Source of the DNA: Clostridia bacterium
GTDB taxonomy: Bacteria > Bacillota_A > Clostridia > Christensenellales > Borkfalkiaceae
DNA length: 19,771 nt
Direction of reading: 5' to 3'
Assembly: GCA_017399665.1 (NCBI GenBank)
Contig: JAFQBR010000050.1
Span: 1-19,771, forward strand
Position 1 is the stretch's first letter. Each line of letters begins with the position of its first letter. Under the pieces are notes generated by a model. That model did no database searches, was not told the origin of the DNA, and was given only the letters and a program-made list of their open reading frames with translations. Positions 1 to 8,381 of the stretch are shown here, in pieces. The position numbers and the translations under genes were made by a program.

Positions 1-945
1 GGTACTATTGATAAGCTAGAGGCAATCCCCGGCTTTAACACCAGCCTTGCTATGCAAGACTTTGAAAGAATTGTTAACGAAACGGGTATTGCTATTGTTG
101 GGCAAAGTGCGGAGCTTGCACCTGCCGATAAAAAATTATATGCCCTTCGCGACGTAACGGCAACCATAGAATGTATGCCATTAATTGCGTCAAGTATTAT
201 GGGTAAAAAGCTTGCAGCAGACGACGATTGCATAGTTTTGGACGTAAAAACGGGCAGTGGTTCTTTTATGAAAACTATTGAAGACAGTAAAGCTTTGGCG
301 CGTATAATGGTTGACATTGGCAAAAATGCGGGCAAACGTACCCTTGCTTTGATTACCGATATGGATATTCCTCTTGGCAATGCAATAGGTAATACGCTTG
401 AGGTTAAAGAGGCGATTGAGGTTCTAAAGGGTAATGGACCTAAGGACCTTACAGAGGTTTGCTTATGCCTTGCAAGCAATATGCTTTATCTTGCAGAAAA
501 GGGTAGCTTGGAAGAATGCGAAAAAATGGCAAACGAGGCTATTTCTAACGGCAAGGCGCTTGAAACCTTTGTTAATATGGTTAAAGCGCAGGGCGGAGAT
601 TATAACTGCGTGCTTCATCCAGAGAACTTTAAAGTTGCAAAATATAGCCACCAGGTTAAAGCTCCAAAGAGCGGTTATATTTACAGTGTTAACACGGAAG
701 GCTACGGTGTTGCAAGCTTGCTTTTAGGTGCAGGCAGAAACGTTAAGGAAGATGTTATTGATTTTTCTGCAGGCATAATTTTAAATGCTAAAACAGGTGA
801 TTACGTAAACGAAGGGGACTTAATTGCAACACTATATAGCGATAAAGATAGCTTTGCCCAAAGCGAGCAAAAGCTTATCGATAGCACGGTTATCAGCGAT
901 AACGCCCCACAAAAGAGACCGCTTGTGCTTGCAAAAGTTGAATAA
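1..945 (+). CDS. pdp: Pyrimidine-nucleoside phosphorylase, 5'-truncated by window edge
   Basis: The reading frame is open from base 1, so the gene begins upstream; 314 residues are visible. The family cleaves thymidine, deoxyuridine and uridine with phosphate to give the base and (deoxy)ribose-1-phosphate in the cytosol. The window opens inside the family signature with GTIDKLE. The pyrimidine-binding set follows at visible residues R50, S65 and K69, with the same spacing (15 and 4) as R171, S186 and K190 of E. coli thymidine phosphorylase, which implies about 121 residues are missing. The C-terminal alpha/beta domain (PYNP_C type) runs from about visible residue 205 (HPENF) through VKAPKSGYI. 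Thymidine kinase starts 21 nt downstream, so the two genes form a pyrimidine salvage operon. The deoA name is an alternative; pdp is preferred for a Gram-positive. Confidence 0.95.
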   Translation, partial: GTIDKLEAIPGFNTSLAMQDFERIVNETGIAIVGQSAELAPADKKLYALRDVTATIECMPLIASSIMGKKLAADDDCIVLDVKTGSGSFMKTIEDSKALARIMVDIGKNAGKRTLALITDMDIPLGNAIGNTLEVKEAIEVLKGNGPKDLTEVCLCLASNMLYLAEKGSLEECEKMANEAISNGKALETFVNMVKAQGGDYNCVLHPENFKVAKYSHQVKAPKSGYIYSVNTEGYGVASLLLGAGRNVKEDVIDFSAGIILNAKTGDYVNEGDLIATLYSDKDSFAQSEQKLIDSTVISDNAPQKRPLVLAKVE

Positions 946-966
946 GATTTTTACTAAGGAGAGGTT

Positions 967-1566
967 ATGGCAAAATTATATTTTAGGTTTGGAGCAATGG
1001 GTTGTTCAAAGTCCGCCCAAGCCCTTATTACAAAGTTTAACTATGAAGAAAGAGATATGAAGGTTATGTTTATTAAGCCTGCTATCGACACGCGTGACGG
1101 CGTTGACGTGGTTCGCTCACGTATTGGCTTAGAGGCTAAAGCTATAAGCATTCCTGCAGATATGAATATATATGAATTGTATAAAGAAAAACACACCGAC
1201 TGTCAGGTTGTAATCTGCGACGAGTGTCAGTTTTTAACCCCCACTCAAGTTGATCAGCTTGACCAAATTGTTATTGATTACGATATTCCCGTGCTTTGTT
1301 TTGGTTTAAGTACTGACTTTTTAACCCACCTTTTTCCTGGAAGCCAAAGACTATTTGAAATTGCTCAGTCTATAACAGAAATAAAATCTGTTTGTAAGTG
1401 TGGGGCAAAAGCAACTGTTAATGCGCGCCTTGATGACAATGGAAACGTGGTTTACGAAGGTGATCAAGTTGTTTTAGGCGGTAACGGACGTTACGTTGCT
1501 ATGTGCCGTAAATGTTGGTTAAAGAAAAAAAGAGAACAGGAAGAGAGAGCTAGAAAGGGCGAATAA
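967..1566 (+). CDS. tdk: Thymidine kinase (type II)
   Basis: A 199-residue cytosolic kinase that phosphorylates thymidine or deoxyuridine with ATP for dTMP salvage. It starts at ATG 967 behind a strong AAGGAGAGG site. The P-loop is at residues 9-16 (GAMGCSKS). The usual GK glycine is a serine (S14), giving xSKS instead of xGKS. The Walker B/catalytic segment is VVICDECQF (residues 81-89), with E86 as the presumed catalytic base. A zinc ribbon is formed by C143/C145 and C180/C183, the first pair being CxC instead of the common CxxC. A basic, charged tail ends the protein. Both unusual motifs may mark a clostridial subfamily, because everything else, including FxYEER and the length, is standard. 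It is probably co-transcribed with the phosphorylase just upstream. Confidence 0.93.
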   Translation: MAKLYFRFGAMGCSKSAQALITKFNYEERDMKVMFIKPAIDTRDGVDVVRSRIGLEAKAISIPADMNIYELYKEKHTDCQVVICDECQFLTPTQVDQLDQIVIDYDIPVLCFGLSTDFLTHLFPGSQRLFEIAQSITEIKSVCKCGAKATVNARLDDNGNVVYEGDQVVLGGNGRYVAMCRKCWLKKKREQEERARKGE

Positions 1567-1612
1567 TTAGTTTTTTTAAGTTTCGTTAAAACTTTATTTG
1601 TGGAGTAAAGAT

Positions 1613-2524
1613 ATGAACTTTGATTTTAAAAACCCATATTTTCCACTTGGTGATCCCTTTTTGTTTTATCACGAAGGAAAATATTACTTGTATGGTACAA
1701 CTGAAATACACGAAAACTTAATAAATCTTAACGATTTTAAAACCAATATACTAGATCAGGATGGAATTTGTGTTTATACCTCTAGAGATCTTGTTAATTG
1801 GAAAAATGAAGGTTATTGCTTAAAAAAGGGTGATGTAATTGGCGAAAAATGGTTTTGGGCGCCAGAAGTTACATATTATAATGGGAAGTTTTATATGGCA
1901 TACAGCGCAGAAGAACATATGGCTATTGCCGTAGCGGATAGTCCGTTAGGCCCTTTTAAGCAAGAAGAAAAGAAGTTTTTATGCGAAGCGCCCGGTATAG
2001 ACGGTCATATTTTTATTGATGACGACGGTACTAAATATTTTTACCACGTTGGATTTAACGATGGAAACCGCATTTACGTTGCAAAACTTTCTGACGACTT
2101 GCTTTCTATAACCGAAGAATGCGGTGAATTGATTAAAGCTGAAGAGCCTTGGGAAACTGTTGACTGTTTTGTGGCGGAAGGCCCATTTGTTTTAAAAAAG
2201 AACGAAATTTATTATTTATCTTACTCCTGCAATCATACGCGAAATCCTGCGTATGCCGTAGGATATGCTACTTCAAAATCTCCACTCGGTCCTTTTGTAA
2301 AACATAAAAGTAACCCAATTTTACAAAGGAATAATGAGTTATGGGGTGTTGGGCATCACGCCTTTTGTAAAATACCCAATTCAGATAAATATTTTTGTTC
2401 TTTCCATTGTCATAACCCAAGTAGCGACAATTTTAGACCGCGTTATTTTTGTTTAACGACAGCATATTTTGCAGAAGAAAATGGTGAAACAGTTCTTAAA
2501 ATAGAGAAGCCTAAAAAGGTATAA
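1613..2524 (+). CDS. GH43-type beta-xylosidase/alpha-L-arabinofuranosidase, intracellular
   Basis: A five-bladed beta-propeller glycosidase of the GH43 kind (303 residues), predicted to trim arabinose or xylose from plant oligosaccharides. ATG 1613 is chosen over an in-frame TTG at 1598 because GGAG at 1602-1605 lies 7 nt before it. The three acidic GH43 positions are visible: catalytic base D14 (GDPF), the modulating Asp in GIDGH (D130), and general acid E189 in EGPF. WAPEV (about residue 82-86) and SPLGPF repeats are typical of the propeller blades. There is no signal peptide, so the substrate must be imported. It stands alone between the salvage genes and a convergent HAD gene and ends at a strong terminator. 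The exact linkage specificity cannot be read from the sequence. Confidence 0.88.
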   Translation: MNFDFKNPYFPLGDPFLFYHEGKYYLYGTTEIHENLINLNDFKTNILDQDGICVYTSRDLVNWKNEGYCLKKGDVIGEKWFWAPEVTYYNGKFYMAYSAEEHMAIAVADSPLGPFKQEEKKFLCEAPGIDGHIFIDDDGTKYFYHVGFNDGNRIYVAKLSDDLLSITEECGELIKAEEPWETVDCFVAEGPFVLKKNEIYYLSYSCNHTRNPAYAVGYATSKSPLGPFVKHKSNPILQRNNELWGVGHHAFCKIPNSDKYFCSFHCHNPSSDNFRPRYFCLTTAYFAEENGETVLKIEKPKKV

Positions 2525-2543
2525 AAGAAGTTTAATAAGAATA

Positions 2544-2576
2544 AAAAAGCAGTTGGTTTTTAGCCAACTGCTTTTT
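2544..2576. terminator. Bidirectional intrinsic terminator
   Basis: A GCAGTTGG (2549-2556) / CCAACTGC (2564-2571) stem is extended by five A-T pairs, with a 7-nt loop, A-run on the left and T-run on the right. It ends the GH43 transcript on the plus strand and can also stop the convergent HAD transcript on the minus strand. Confidence 0.9.
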
Positions 2577-2600
2577 GTGTATAATAAATAAATTGCTTGA

Positions 2601-2613
2601 TAATCGACCTATA
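2601..2613 (+). repeat. TAATCGACYTATA motif, copy 1
   Basis: Exact copy TAATCGACCTATA, 77 nt after the GH43 stop and beyond its terminator, in GH43 sense orientation. The flanks GCTTGA and AAGGGGC followed by TTTTTG pair only weakly, making this the poorest hairpin of the seven. Confidence 0.75.
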
Positions 2614-2628
2614 AAGGGGCTTTTTGTA

Positions 2629-3318
2629 TTATTTTAATAAATAATTTGCAATTTCGGGTAAGGAATGAGCTTCAAAAGTAATCCTTAAATTTTTTGTGTT
2701 TTTAGCGCCGTCTTGGTTAAGCCAAATACAGTCAAGCCCAGCGTTATTTGCTCCTTGAATATCGCTTGTTAAAGAATCCCCAATAACAATAGTATTTTCT
2801 TTTTTATAGCCAGGAATTTTTTGCGCGACCAAATCAAAGAAAAGCTTTTGCGGTTTAGCAACGTTCATTTGTTCTGAAATAAAGACGTCTTCTATATATG
2901 GCAATATTGGACTATCTTTAAGTCTTCCGCGTTGAACCTTTGTAACACCGTTGGTGATTATAAAAATTCTTTTACCGGCATTTTTAAGGGTGCTTACAAG
3001 TGGAATAGCTTGGTCGAATAAAATACTTTTTTTGGAAAGGGCATCTAAATAATCTTCGTTCATTTTAACAGGGTCTGCGCTTGCGCCTATTGCAGATAAA
3101 AACTGCTCAAATCTACGCACAACAATAACAGCCTTTGTAAACAGCCCCTTTTCTAAATCTTCCCAATTTTGATTATTTATTTTTTTATAAAGTTCAAAGT
3201 TTTCTTCGCTTGCAAAAATATTGTACTTTTCAGCAATTTCAAAAAAGGCAAGCTTTTCTGATGCGTCAAAGTCAAAAAGCGTTCTATCAGCATCAAACAA
3301 TAAAATATCGTAACCCAT
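2629..3318 (-). CDS. yjjG: YjjG/YfnB-type HAD-superfamily nucleotidase
   Basis: A 229-residue haloacid dehalogenase phosphatase. Motif I is DADRT (D9 nucleophile, D11 acid/base), motif II is ITNG (T122), motif III is K155 in AKPQK, and motif IV is GDSLTSD (180-186). A helical C1 cap lies between motifs I and II. The DADRTLFDFD start and GDSLTSDIQGANNAG block fit the YjjG/YfnB group, whose studied members dephosphorylate non-canonical or deoxy pyrimidine nucleoside monophosphates as house-cleaning enzymes. The substrate here is inferred from family only. R12 replaces the more usual D/G after motif I. ATG 3318 has no strong ribosome binding site. It lies 46 nt after gerAC on the same strand and may be read through from the germination operon. 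Confidence 0.85.
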   Translation of the reverse strand: MGYDILLFDADRTLFDFDASEKLAFFEIAEKYNIFASEENFELYKKINNQNWEDLEKGLFTKAVIVVRRFEQFLSAIGASADPVKMNEDYLDALSKKSILFDQAIPLVSTLKNAGKRIFIITNGVTKVQRGRLKDSPILPYIEDVFISEQMNVAKPQKLFFDLVAQKIPGYKKENTIVIGDSLTSDIQGANNAGLDCIWLNQDGAKNTKNLRITFEAHSLPEIANYLLK

Positions 3319-3364
3319 ACAATTATTTTACCATAAAAGCTTTCTTTTAGCAAGTGTAATAAAG

Positions 3365-4648
3365 CTATCTGTAATTTTTGCAAACCACATCAACCTCATA
3401 ATCAATAGCAGAGAAAATATTATCTTTAAACTTACAATAGTAGTTGTTTCCTTTGCGATATAAAAGTTCTTTAAGCTGTAAAAAATCACACTCTGTTGAT
3501 TTTGAAAGTTCTATTAAATTTGTAATTTCATTTTTTAACTTTTTTTCAACCTCTTTAATGCTTTCGTTAGAAAGCTTGTTAAACTTTGCAAGCTCTTGCG
3601 TACTTTCATTTTTATACGTTTCTTCTTTTTCGCAGGTTAAAGTAAGAGAAATTTTAAGTTTAAGTCTTGCCTCGTCAACAGATAATTTAATTTTTGATTT
3701 GTTAGACACAACCGAAATTAGAGCGTTTATATTTTTCTCGCCTTGTTTTATGGTTATTGGTATAAAAGTTTCCTTTACCTGCTTTATTATCATATTATAG
3801 CAATGAGTCTGTTCTTTTGTAAAGATGCAAACACCTGAATTTTTGCTAAATAAAACTGTAGAAGAGGCTTCAAAAACGCTGGGTTTGTTTTGCCCGCCAG
3901 AGCCTTGTTGCCCGCTTGAAGATCCCCCGCCACTAGAAGAAGAGCCATCACCGCTTATAAGTGGATAAATATTTGTATTTTCTTTTATATATGATGATTG
4001 GCTTTCAGTTTGACCTCCAGAACTTTCGCTTCCTTGAGATTTATCTTGTGTTTTTACCTCTTTAATTAAAGGCATGTAGAAAAACTCTGAATGCGAGCGC
4101 GAAAGAGCGCATAGCTTTCTAACGTCTGCAACCAAAACGGAGCTTGTTCTATCCAAATTTCTTAAAAGAATTTTTTGCAAAGCAAAGGAAGAAATATAGT
4201 CAAGTGGGGTGGTCGCCTTTAAAAGGTCGCTTGCCTTTTTTTCGCTAATAGCTAAAACGGCAGAGTTTTGAAAACGGTTAGAGGTTAACACATAATCGAT
4301 AATGGGCATAAAGTCCCCCTTTATTAAATCACTACCAAGTAGTATTAAATTACAAAAGGTAAGTTTAGGATACCAACCTGTTTGAAGTGAGATTTTTTCA
4401 AGCGCTCCGTATAAAGTTTTTTCCTTCGCGCTTAAAATGGCATCGCTATTAGTTGTGTTTTGGTTTGATGCCTGCGGAACTGCTATTTGAGCCGTAACCT
4501 CAATTTGTTCATTTTCCGCCTTGTCTATGCCTAGCGCAACTATAATAGCAGTCTTTTCTATATTGATAAGCTGAAAGTCGTTTGTAAAAAAAGCAACCAT
4601 GCAAAATATAAAAAGAAGAAGTAATATTTTAGCGCGTTTGTAAATCAC
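3365..4648 (-). CDS. gerAC: Ger(x)C-family spore germination protein (GerAC-like)
   Basis: C subunit of a GerA-type nutrient germinant receptor in the spore inner membrane. A GTG start at 4648 is chosen because GGAGG lies 7 nt before it; this gives 427 residues and a 20-nt overlap with gerAB. An in-frame ATG at 4690 would lie deeper in gerAB with no ribosome binding site. The mature domain begins INIEKTAIIVALGID, matching the family's conserved N-terminal block, and the C-terminal domain ends around FSAIDYEVDVVCKN. The family normally has a lipobox Cys directly before WD; here that place reads FFTND. The only nearby Cys (C16 in LFIFC) sits in a poor lipobox. Residues about 201-258 are an insertion rich in Ser, Gly and Gln, a probable flexible linker. 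Confidence 0.87.
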   Translation of the reverse strand: MIYKRAKILLLLFIFCMVAFFTNDFQLINIEKTAIIVALGIDKAENEQIEVTAQIAVPQASNQNTTNSDAILSAKEKTLYGALEKISLQTGWYPKLTFCNLILLGSDLIKGDFMPIIDYVLTSNRFQNSAVLAISEKKASDLLKATTPLDYISSFALQKILLRNLDRTSSVLVADVRKLCALSRSHSEFFYMPLIKEVKTQDKSQGSESSGGQTESQSSYIKENTNIYPLISGDGSSSSGGGSSSGQQGSGGQNKPSVFEASSTVLFSKNSGVCIFTKEQTHCYNMIIKQVKETFIPITIKQGEKNINALISVVSNKSKIKLSVDEARLKLKISLTLTCEKEETYKNESTQELAKFNKLSNESIKEVEKKLKNEITNLIELSKSTECDFLQLKELLYRKGNNYYCKFKDNIFSAIDYEVDVVCKNYR

Positions 4649-5711
4649 GTTTTTTACCTCCAAGTGCAAAAAATGGCAATACGTACCCACAAATTAGGTA
4701 CAAAGGTGTTAAATATTGGGTGCAAAAGCTTAATACGCTTTCGTATTTAGAAGCAAAAAATAAAGTTATAATAAAGGGAATAACTGAAGATATAATTGCA
4801 AAAATTAGGTTGTTTTCGCTTTCAAATACCTTTTTAAAACAATGAGTAGCAAGAACTAGTGGGGTAGAAACTGCTACTATGCTGGACATACTTAATAAAA
4901 ATAATGCAATATAATCAAATCTACCAACGTTTACTATGGTAACACCAAAAATGCTCATAGAATTTAATGCTATTTTTTGTGTTGGCGCAATAAAAGTAAA
5001 TATGCAGTAAAAGATTATAAAGTAAACAAGTAAGATAAAAAATGCTGAAACATAAGATAAAAAGATTTTTAAATTTTGCTTTTTTTCTTGCTCAAAGTGC
5101 CCCATAAAAAAGAATAGATATATAGCATCATTAAACCACGAAAGTGCGTTTAACGAACATATAGCCACACTTTTTGTTGGTAATTTATGCAAAGGCAGTA
5201 TATATTTAAACTCTGCTGTTGAAAAGGAAAGAAACAAAATTAACAAAATGCCAGAAAGTGATATAAACAAGCATGCTTGCGAAAGTCTGCCAAATGTTTT
5301 TAAGCCTCTTAAACAAATATAAAAGATAACTAAAAAAAGTGGAAAAAAAGCAGGCACTTGCGGTAATGTTTCGTAGAAAGCATTCTCTATAAGCTCTTTT
5401 TGTTCTATAAGTGGAATAATCGACTTACAAATAAAAAATATGGCGTAAATAAAAAATACAGTTTTTGCAAAGTTAGGGGAATAACTATCGCTTAAAATAT
5501 CAAAAAAGGTGCGGTTGTTATGTTTTTTAATGGTAAATACAAAAATAAAAATTAAAAGTATATCAAATAGGGCTAAAATAACAAGAGGTTGCCAAAGCTG
5601 TTCGTTGCAATAGCCTGCAAAAACCGCCGGTGCGGTAATTAGCTTTGTAAGAGGAATAACAGCTAGTAAAAATGCGCAAATTTGGTTTACGTTTAAGCTT
5701 TTTTCTTTCAT
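4629..5711 (-). CDS. gerAB: GerAB-family germination receptor permease subunit
   Basis: A 360-residue integral membrane protein of the spore germination (APC-like) family with about ten hydrophobic helices. It forms the B subunit of the germinant receptor and is the family's amino-acid or small-nutrient binding subunit. The first helix region (VNQICAFLLAVIPLTKL) and the last (YLTPLYLICGYVLPFFAL) bound the fold. ATG 5709-5711 overlaps the gerAA stop by 4 nt (ATGA) and is preceded by GGAGAGG, so the two are translationally coupled. Its end overlaps gerAC. The ligand cannot be predicted. Confidence 0.88.
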   Translation of the reverse strand: MKEKSLNVNQICAFLLAVIPLTKLITAPAVFAGYCNEQLWQPLVILALFDILLIFIFVFTIKKHNNRTFFDILSDSYSPNFAKTVFFIYAIFFICKSIIPLIEQKELIENAFYETLPQVPAFFPLFLVIFYICLRGLKTFGRLSQACLFISLSGILLILFLSFSTAEFKYILPLHKLPTKSVAICSLNALSWFNDAIYLFFFMGHFEQEKKQNLKIFLSYVSAFFILLVYFIIFYCIFTFIAPTQKIALNSMSIFGVTIVNVGRFDYIALFLLSMSSIVAVSTPLVLATHCFKKVFESENNLIFAIISSVIPFIITLFFASKYESVLSFCTQYLTPLYLICGYVLPFFALGGKKRDLQTR

Positions 5712-7150
5712 TTTAACCTCTCCTTAATTTTCATTCGCCGTTTGTTTTTACTGTTTAAGCTTTGTGGTCTATCTTTCATATTTGTTAAAAAGTCTATATA
5801 CACACTGTCCTTCATATCCCGTAAGCTTAAAGGTGCAAATGGGGTTAAAAGGGGAACGCCAAAATTTTCTACCGAACACAAATAAGTTAGGATATAGGTC
5901 GATAAAAGGGCAATTCCGTATCCACCAAGGCTGCCTGCAGCTATTAAATAAACAAGGCGTAAAACGCTCATAGAGTCAACAAGTTCTGGGGCGGTGTATA
6001 AACATATTCCCGAAAGCGCCATTATCATAATAGTAGGTGTGGAAACAATTCCGGCTTTAACGGCGGTGTCGCCAAGAACTAACGCTCCTACAATAGAAAG
6101 CGCCATGCCAACGTATTTTGGCATTCGTATACTTGCCTCGTTTAAAAGCTCAAATATTAAAAGGGTAAAGAACATTTCAAAACTTGGCGATAACGGTATA
6201 CCTTTTATACTATTAACTATTGTTAGTAAAAAGTTAAGCGGTATAATTTGTAGGTGAAAAAGCTGAGCAGAAACAAAAAGAGCAGGTAGCAAAATTGCCA
6301 TAACAAGAGAAATAATTCTTATTCCGCGCTCCATGTTTGCACGATAGTTATTAATAAAATAATCTTCAGATGTTTGCAGGTCTTCTATTATCATATAGGG
6401 AACGGTTATACCTATTGGCGAGCCGTCAACTAGAATACCAACCCTGCCTTCAAGCATTTTTTGCACAAAAATATCGGGCTTTTCGGTGTTGCCAACCTGT
6501 TTAAAAAGCGAAGTTTTGTGTTCGTTAATACACTTTGCTATATAAGAGCTATCTGGTACACCGTCAATTTCAATTTGCTCAATTCTTTGCTTTACTTGCT
6601 CGACGATTTTTTCATCTACTATTGAAGAAATATAACAGATACTAACAACAGTTTGGCTGTATTTACCAACCTCCTTGTTTTCAATTATAAAATCACTTAC
6701 CTTAATTCTGCGCCTAATTAAACTTAAGTTTGTTTTTATGCTTTCGGTAAATCCTTCACGCGGGCCACGCACAACGGTAGCGGTGGGGGGTTCTGCAACC
6801 GCTCTTGATTGGTAAAATAAAAAGTCGCAAGAGATAACAAAATTGTCCCCATCGCATAAAAGCAGAGTGTGGCCTGATAAAAGCTTTTTTAAAGCTTCGC
6901 TTAATTGGGTTATCTGCTTAATGTGCGGAATTTGTAGTTTATAAAAAACTTCAGTTAAATTTTCTGGGTTATTTTCGAATATTGGGCGCACAACAAGCTC
7001 GCCTATTTGCGCTTTGTCTGTTATGCTGTCTACGTATGCAACGCAATATTTGTTATTATTATTTTCAAACTCGTAGTAAATAATATCCTGTGATTTTAGT
7101 GTGTTTTTTAGCGTGGATATATTTTCTTTTAAACTGCTTTTTATTTTCAT
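5708..7150 (-). CDS. gerAA: GerAA-family germination receptor A subunit
   Basis: A 480-residue A subunit from ATG 7150, or 492 residues if TTG 7186 is used; neither start has a clear ribosome binding site, so the start is uncertain. The soluble N-terminal domain holds the hallmark VVRGPREGF (about 127-134) and LIRRR segments, and EGRVGILVDGSP at 234-245. About five membrane helices follow from about residue 277. A basic tail (KNKRRMKIKERLK) is cytosolic. The family forms oligomers in the spore inner membrane that trigger ion release upon germinant binding. The order A-B-C with overlaps is the standard gerA operon layout. No sigma-G promoter could be assigned with confidence in the 7151-7235 gap. 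Confidence 0.93.
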   Translation of the reverse strand: MKIKSSLKENISTLKNTLKSQDIIYYEFENNNNKYCVAYVDSITDKAQIGELVVRPIFENNPENLTEVFYKLQIPHIKQITQLSEALKKLLSGHTLLLCDGDNFVISCDFLFYQSRAVAEPPTATVVRGPREGFTESIKTNLSLIRRRIKVSDFIIENKEVGKYSQTVVSICYISSIVDEKIVEQVKQRIEQIEIDGVPDSSYIAKCINEHKTSLFKQVGNTEKPDIFVQKMLEGRVGILVDGSPIGITVPYMIIEDLQTSEDYFINNYRANMERGIRIISLVMAILLPALFVSAQLFHLQIIPLNFLLTIVNSIKGIPLSPSFEMFFTLLIFELLNEASIRMPKYVGMALSIVGALVLGDTAVKAGIVSTPTIMIMALSGICLYTAPELVDSMSVLRLVYLIAAGSLGGYGIALLSTYILTYLCSVENFGVPLLTPFAPLSLRDMKDSVYIDFLTNMKDRPQSLNSKNKRRMKIKERLK

Positions 7151-7196
7151 AAAAACAGTATTTGTAAATAGGTATAAAATATGCAAAAAATCCGCC

Positions 7197-7209
7197 TATA
7201 AGTCGATTA
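7197..7209 (-). repeat. TAATCGACYTATA motif, copy 2
   Basis: Exact copy (TAATCGACTTATA on the minus strand), about 80 nt past the aldolase stop and just after its terminator, in aldolase sense orientation. It is flanked by CCG (7192-7194) and CGG (7211-7213) plus A/T tracts, so a short stem with a T-run is possible. Confidence 0.75.
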
Positions 7210-7234
7210 TCGGCTTATTTTAATATAAAAAGCA

Positions 7235-7265
7235 TAAAAAAAGAGCTTACCTTTTTGGTAAGCTC
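7235..7265 (-). terminator. Aldolase gene terminator
   Basis: On the minus strand GAGCTTACC (7265-7257), an A5 loop and GGTAAGCTC (7251-7243) form a perfect 9-bp stem followed by T7 or more. It separates the fructose-bisphosphate aldolase transcript from the gerA operon. Confidence 0.93.
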
Positions 7266-7287
7266 AATCTTTATTGTTGTTATAATC

Positions 7288-8262
7288 TTATAGACATTCG
7301 TTTGCTTTGCCAGCGCAACCTAAAACGTTGATAAGTTTGTGGCGTACAACTTCTTTAATGTTTGCTCTTGCAGGTTTTAAGTATTCTCTGGGGTCGAATT
7401 TATCGGGATGTTCAGAGAAGAACTTTCTAACTGTACCTGTCATAGCAAGACGTAAGTCAGAGTCGATATTGATTTTGCAAACAGCAAGTCTTGCAGCTTC
7501 GCGAAGTTGCTCTTCGGGAACGCCGATAGCGTTAGGCATCTTGCCACCGAACTGGTTAACCATTGCAACGTATTCTTGAGGAACTGAAGAAGAACCGTGT
7601 AATACGATGGGGAAGCTTCCTAGTCTTCTTGAAACGTCTTCTAGAATGTCAAAACGAAGAGCGGGGGGAACAAGGATACCCTTTTCGTTAACTGTGCATT
7701 GATCGGGTGTGAACTTGTAAGCGCCGTGAGAAGTACCGATAGCGATAGCAAGTGAATCAACACCTGTTCTCTTAACGAATTCTTCAACTTCTTCAGGTCT
7801 TGTGTAAGAACCTACAGCGTGGCTAACTTCATCTTCGATACCAGCAAGTGTTCCAAGTTCGCCTTCAACGGTAACGCCGTGGTCGTGAGCGTATTCAACA
7901 ACCTTTTTAGTTAAAGCGATATTTTCTTCAAAAGAGTGAGAAGAACCGTCGATCATAACAGAACTGAAGCCACCGTCGATACATGCTTTACACGTTTCGA
8001 AATCAGGACCGTGGTCAAGGTGTAAAGCGATAGGAATTTCGGGGCATTCTAAAACTGCAGCTTCAACTAACTTAACAAGGTAAGTGTGGTTAGCGTAAGC
8101 GCGAGCGCCCTTTGAAACCTGTAAAATAACGGGAGCGTTTTCTTCTTTACAAGCTTCCGTAATAGCTTGAACGATTTCCATATTGTTGACGTTGAAAGCG
8201 CCGATTGCATATTTGCCAGCGTAAGCTTTTTCAAACATCTTTTTTGTTGATACTAAAGGCAT
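7288..8262 (-). CDS. fba: Class II fructose-1,6-bisphosphate aldolase
   Basis: A 324-residue zinc-dependent aldolase that interconverts fructose-1,6-bisphosphate with DHAP and glyceraldehyde-3-phosphate in cytosolic glycolysis and gluconeogenesis. The class II features are visible: catalytic D83 and zinc ligand H84 in HLDHG, E134 in VEGELG, zinc ligands H179 (GTSHGAYKF) and H222 (LHGSSSVP), and the phosphate-binding KINIDSDLR near the C terminus. ATG 8262 has a GGAGG site at normal spacing. It has its own sigma-A promoter and terminator, so it is monocistronic. A related tagatose-bisphosphate aldolase is the only serious alternative, but glycolytic Fba fits the HGSSSVP signature and the single-gene setting. 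Its codon usage appears more optimised than its neighbours, as expected for a highly expressed enzyme. Confidence 0.96.
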   Translation of the reverse strand: MPLVSTKKMFEKAYAGKYAIGAFNVNNMEIVQAITEACKEENAPVILQVSKGARAYANHTYLVKLVEAAVLECPEIPIALHLDHGPDFETCKACIDGGFSSVMIDGSSHSFEENIALTKKVVEYAHDHGVTVEGELGTLAGIEDEVSHAVGSYTRPEEVEEFVKRTGVDSLAIAIGTSHGAYKFTPDQCTVNEKGILVPPALRFDILEDVSRRLGSFPIVLHGSSSVPQEYVAMVNQFGGKMPNAIGVPEEQLREAARLAVCKINIDSDLRLAMTGTVRKFFSEHPDKFDPREYLKPARANIKEVVRHKLINVLGCAGKANECL

Positions 8263-8302
8263 TGGTGTAATCCTCCGTGATTTTTATTATTTTCAATTAT
8301 AA

Positions 8303-8331
8303 AGTATATACTATTTTTCAAGTTATTGCAA
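8303..8331 (-). promoter_or_regulatory. Sigma-A promoter of fba
   Basis: Minus-strand -35 TTGCAA (8331-8326), 17-nt spacer, -10 TATACT (8308-8303). It lies about 40 nt before the start codon and fits the housekeeping consensus well. Confidence 0.82.
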
Positions 8332-8381
8332 TTCTTTTTTAATTTTTTTTACAAATTGCCAAAAAATTTACTTAAAAATAC

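Noticed and set aside
1598..1612. TTG start giving a five-residue longer GH43 protein
   Set aside because: The ribosome binding site GGAG lies inside this extension and is correctly spaced for ATG 1613.
3444..3800. 118-codon open frame on the plus strand inside gerAC
   Set aside because: It is an antisense shadow of a well-supported gene, with Ser/Phe-rich low-complexity sequence and no ribosome binding site.
5417..5429. TAATCGACTTACA, 12 of 13 match to the recurring motif
   Set aside because: It lies inside the gerAB coding region, has no flanking hairpin and is antisense to the gene; treated as chance.
5893..5905. TATAGGTCGATAA, 12 of 13 match to the reverse motif
   Set aside because: It lies inside gerAA coding sequence without flanking complementary arms; treated as chance, but it shows that a genome-wide background count is needed.
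7151..7215. Possible sigma-G promoter for the gerA operon (CATATTT-like -10 near 7185)
   Set aside because: No -35 element at the required distance was found; the GATAA candidate is too far upstream.
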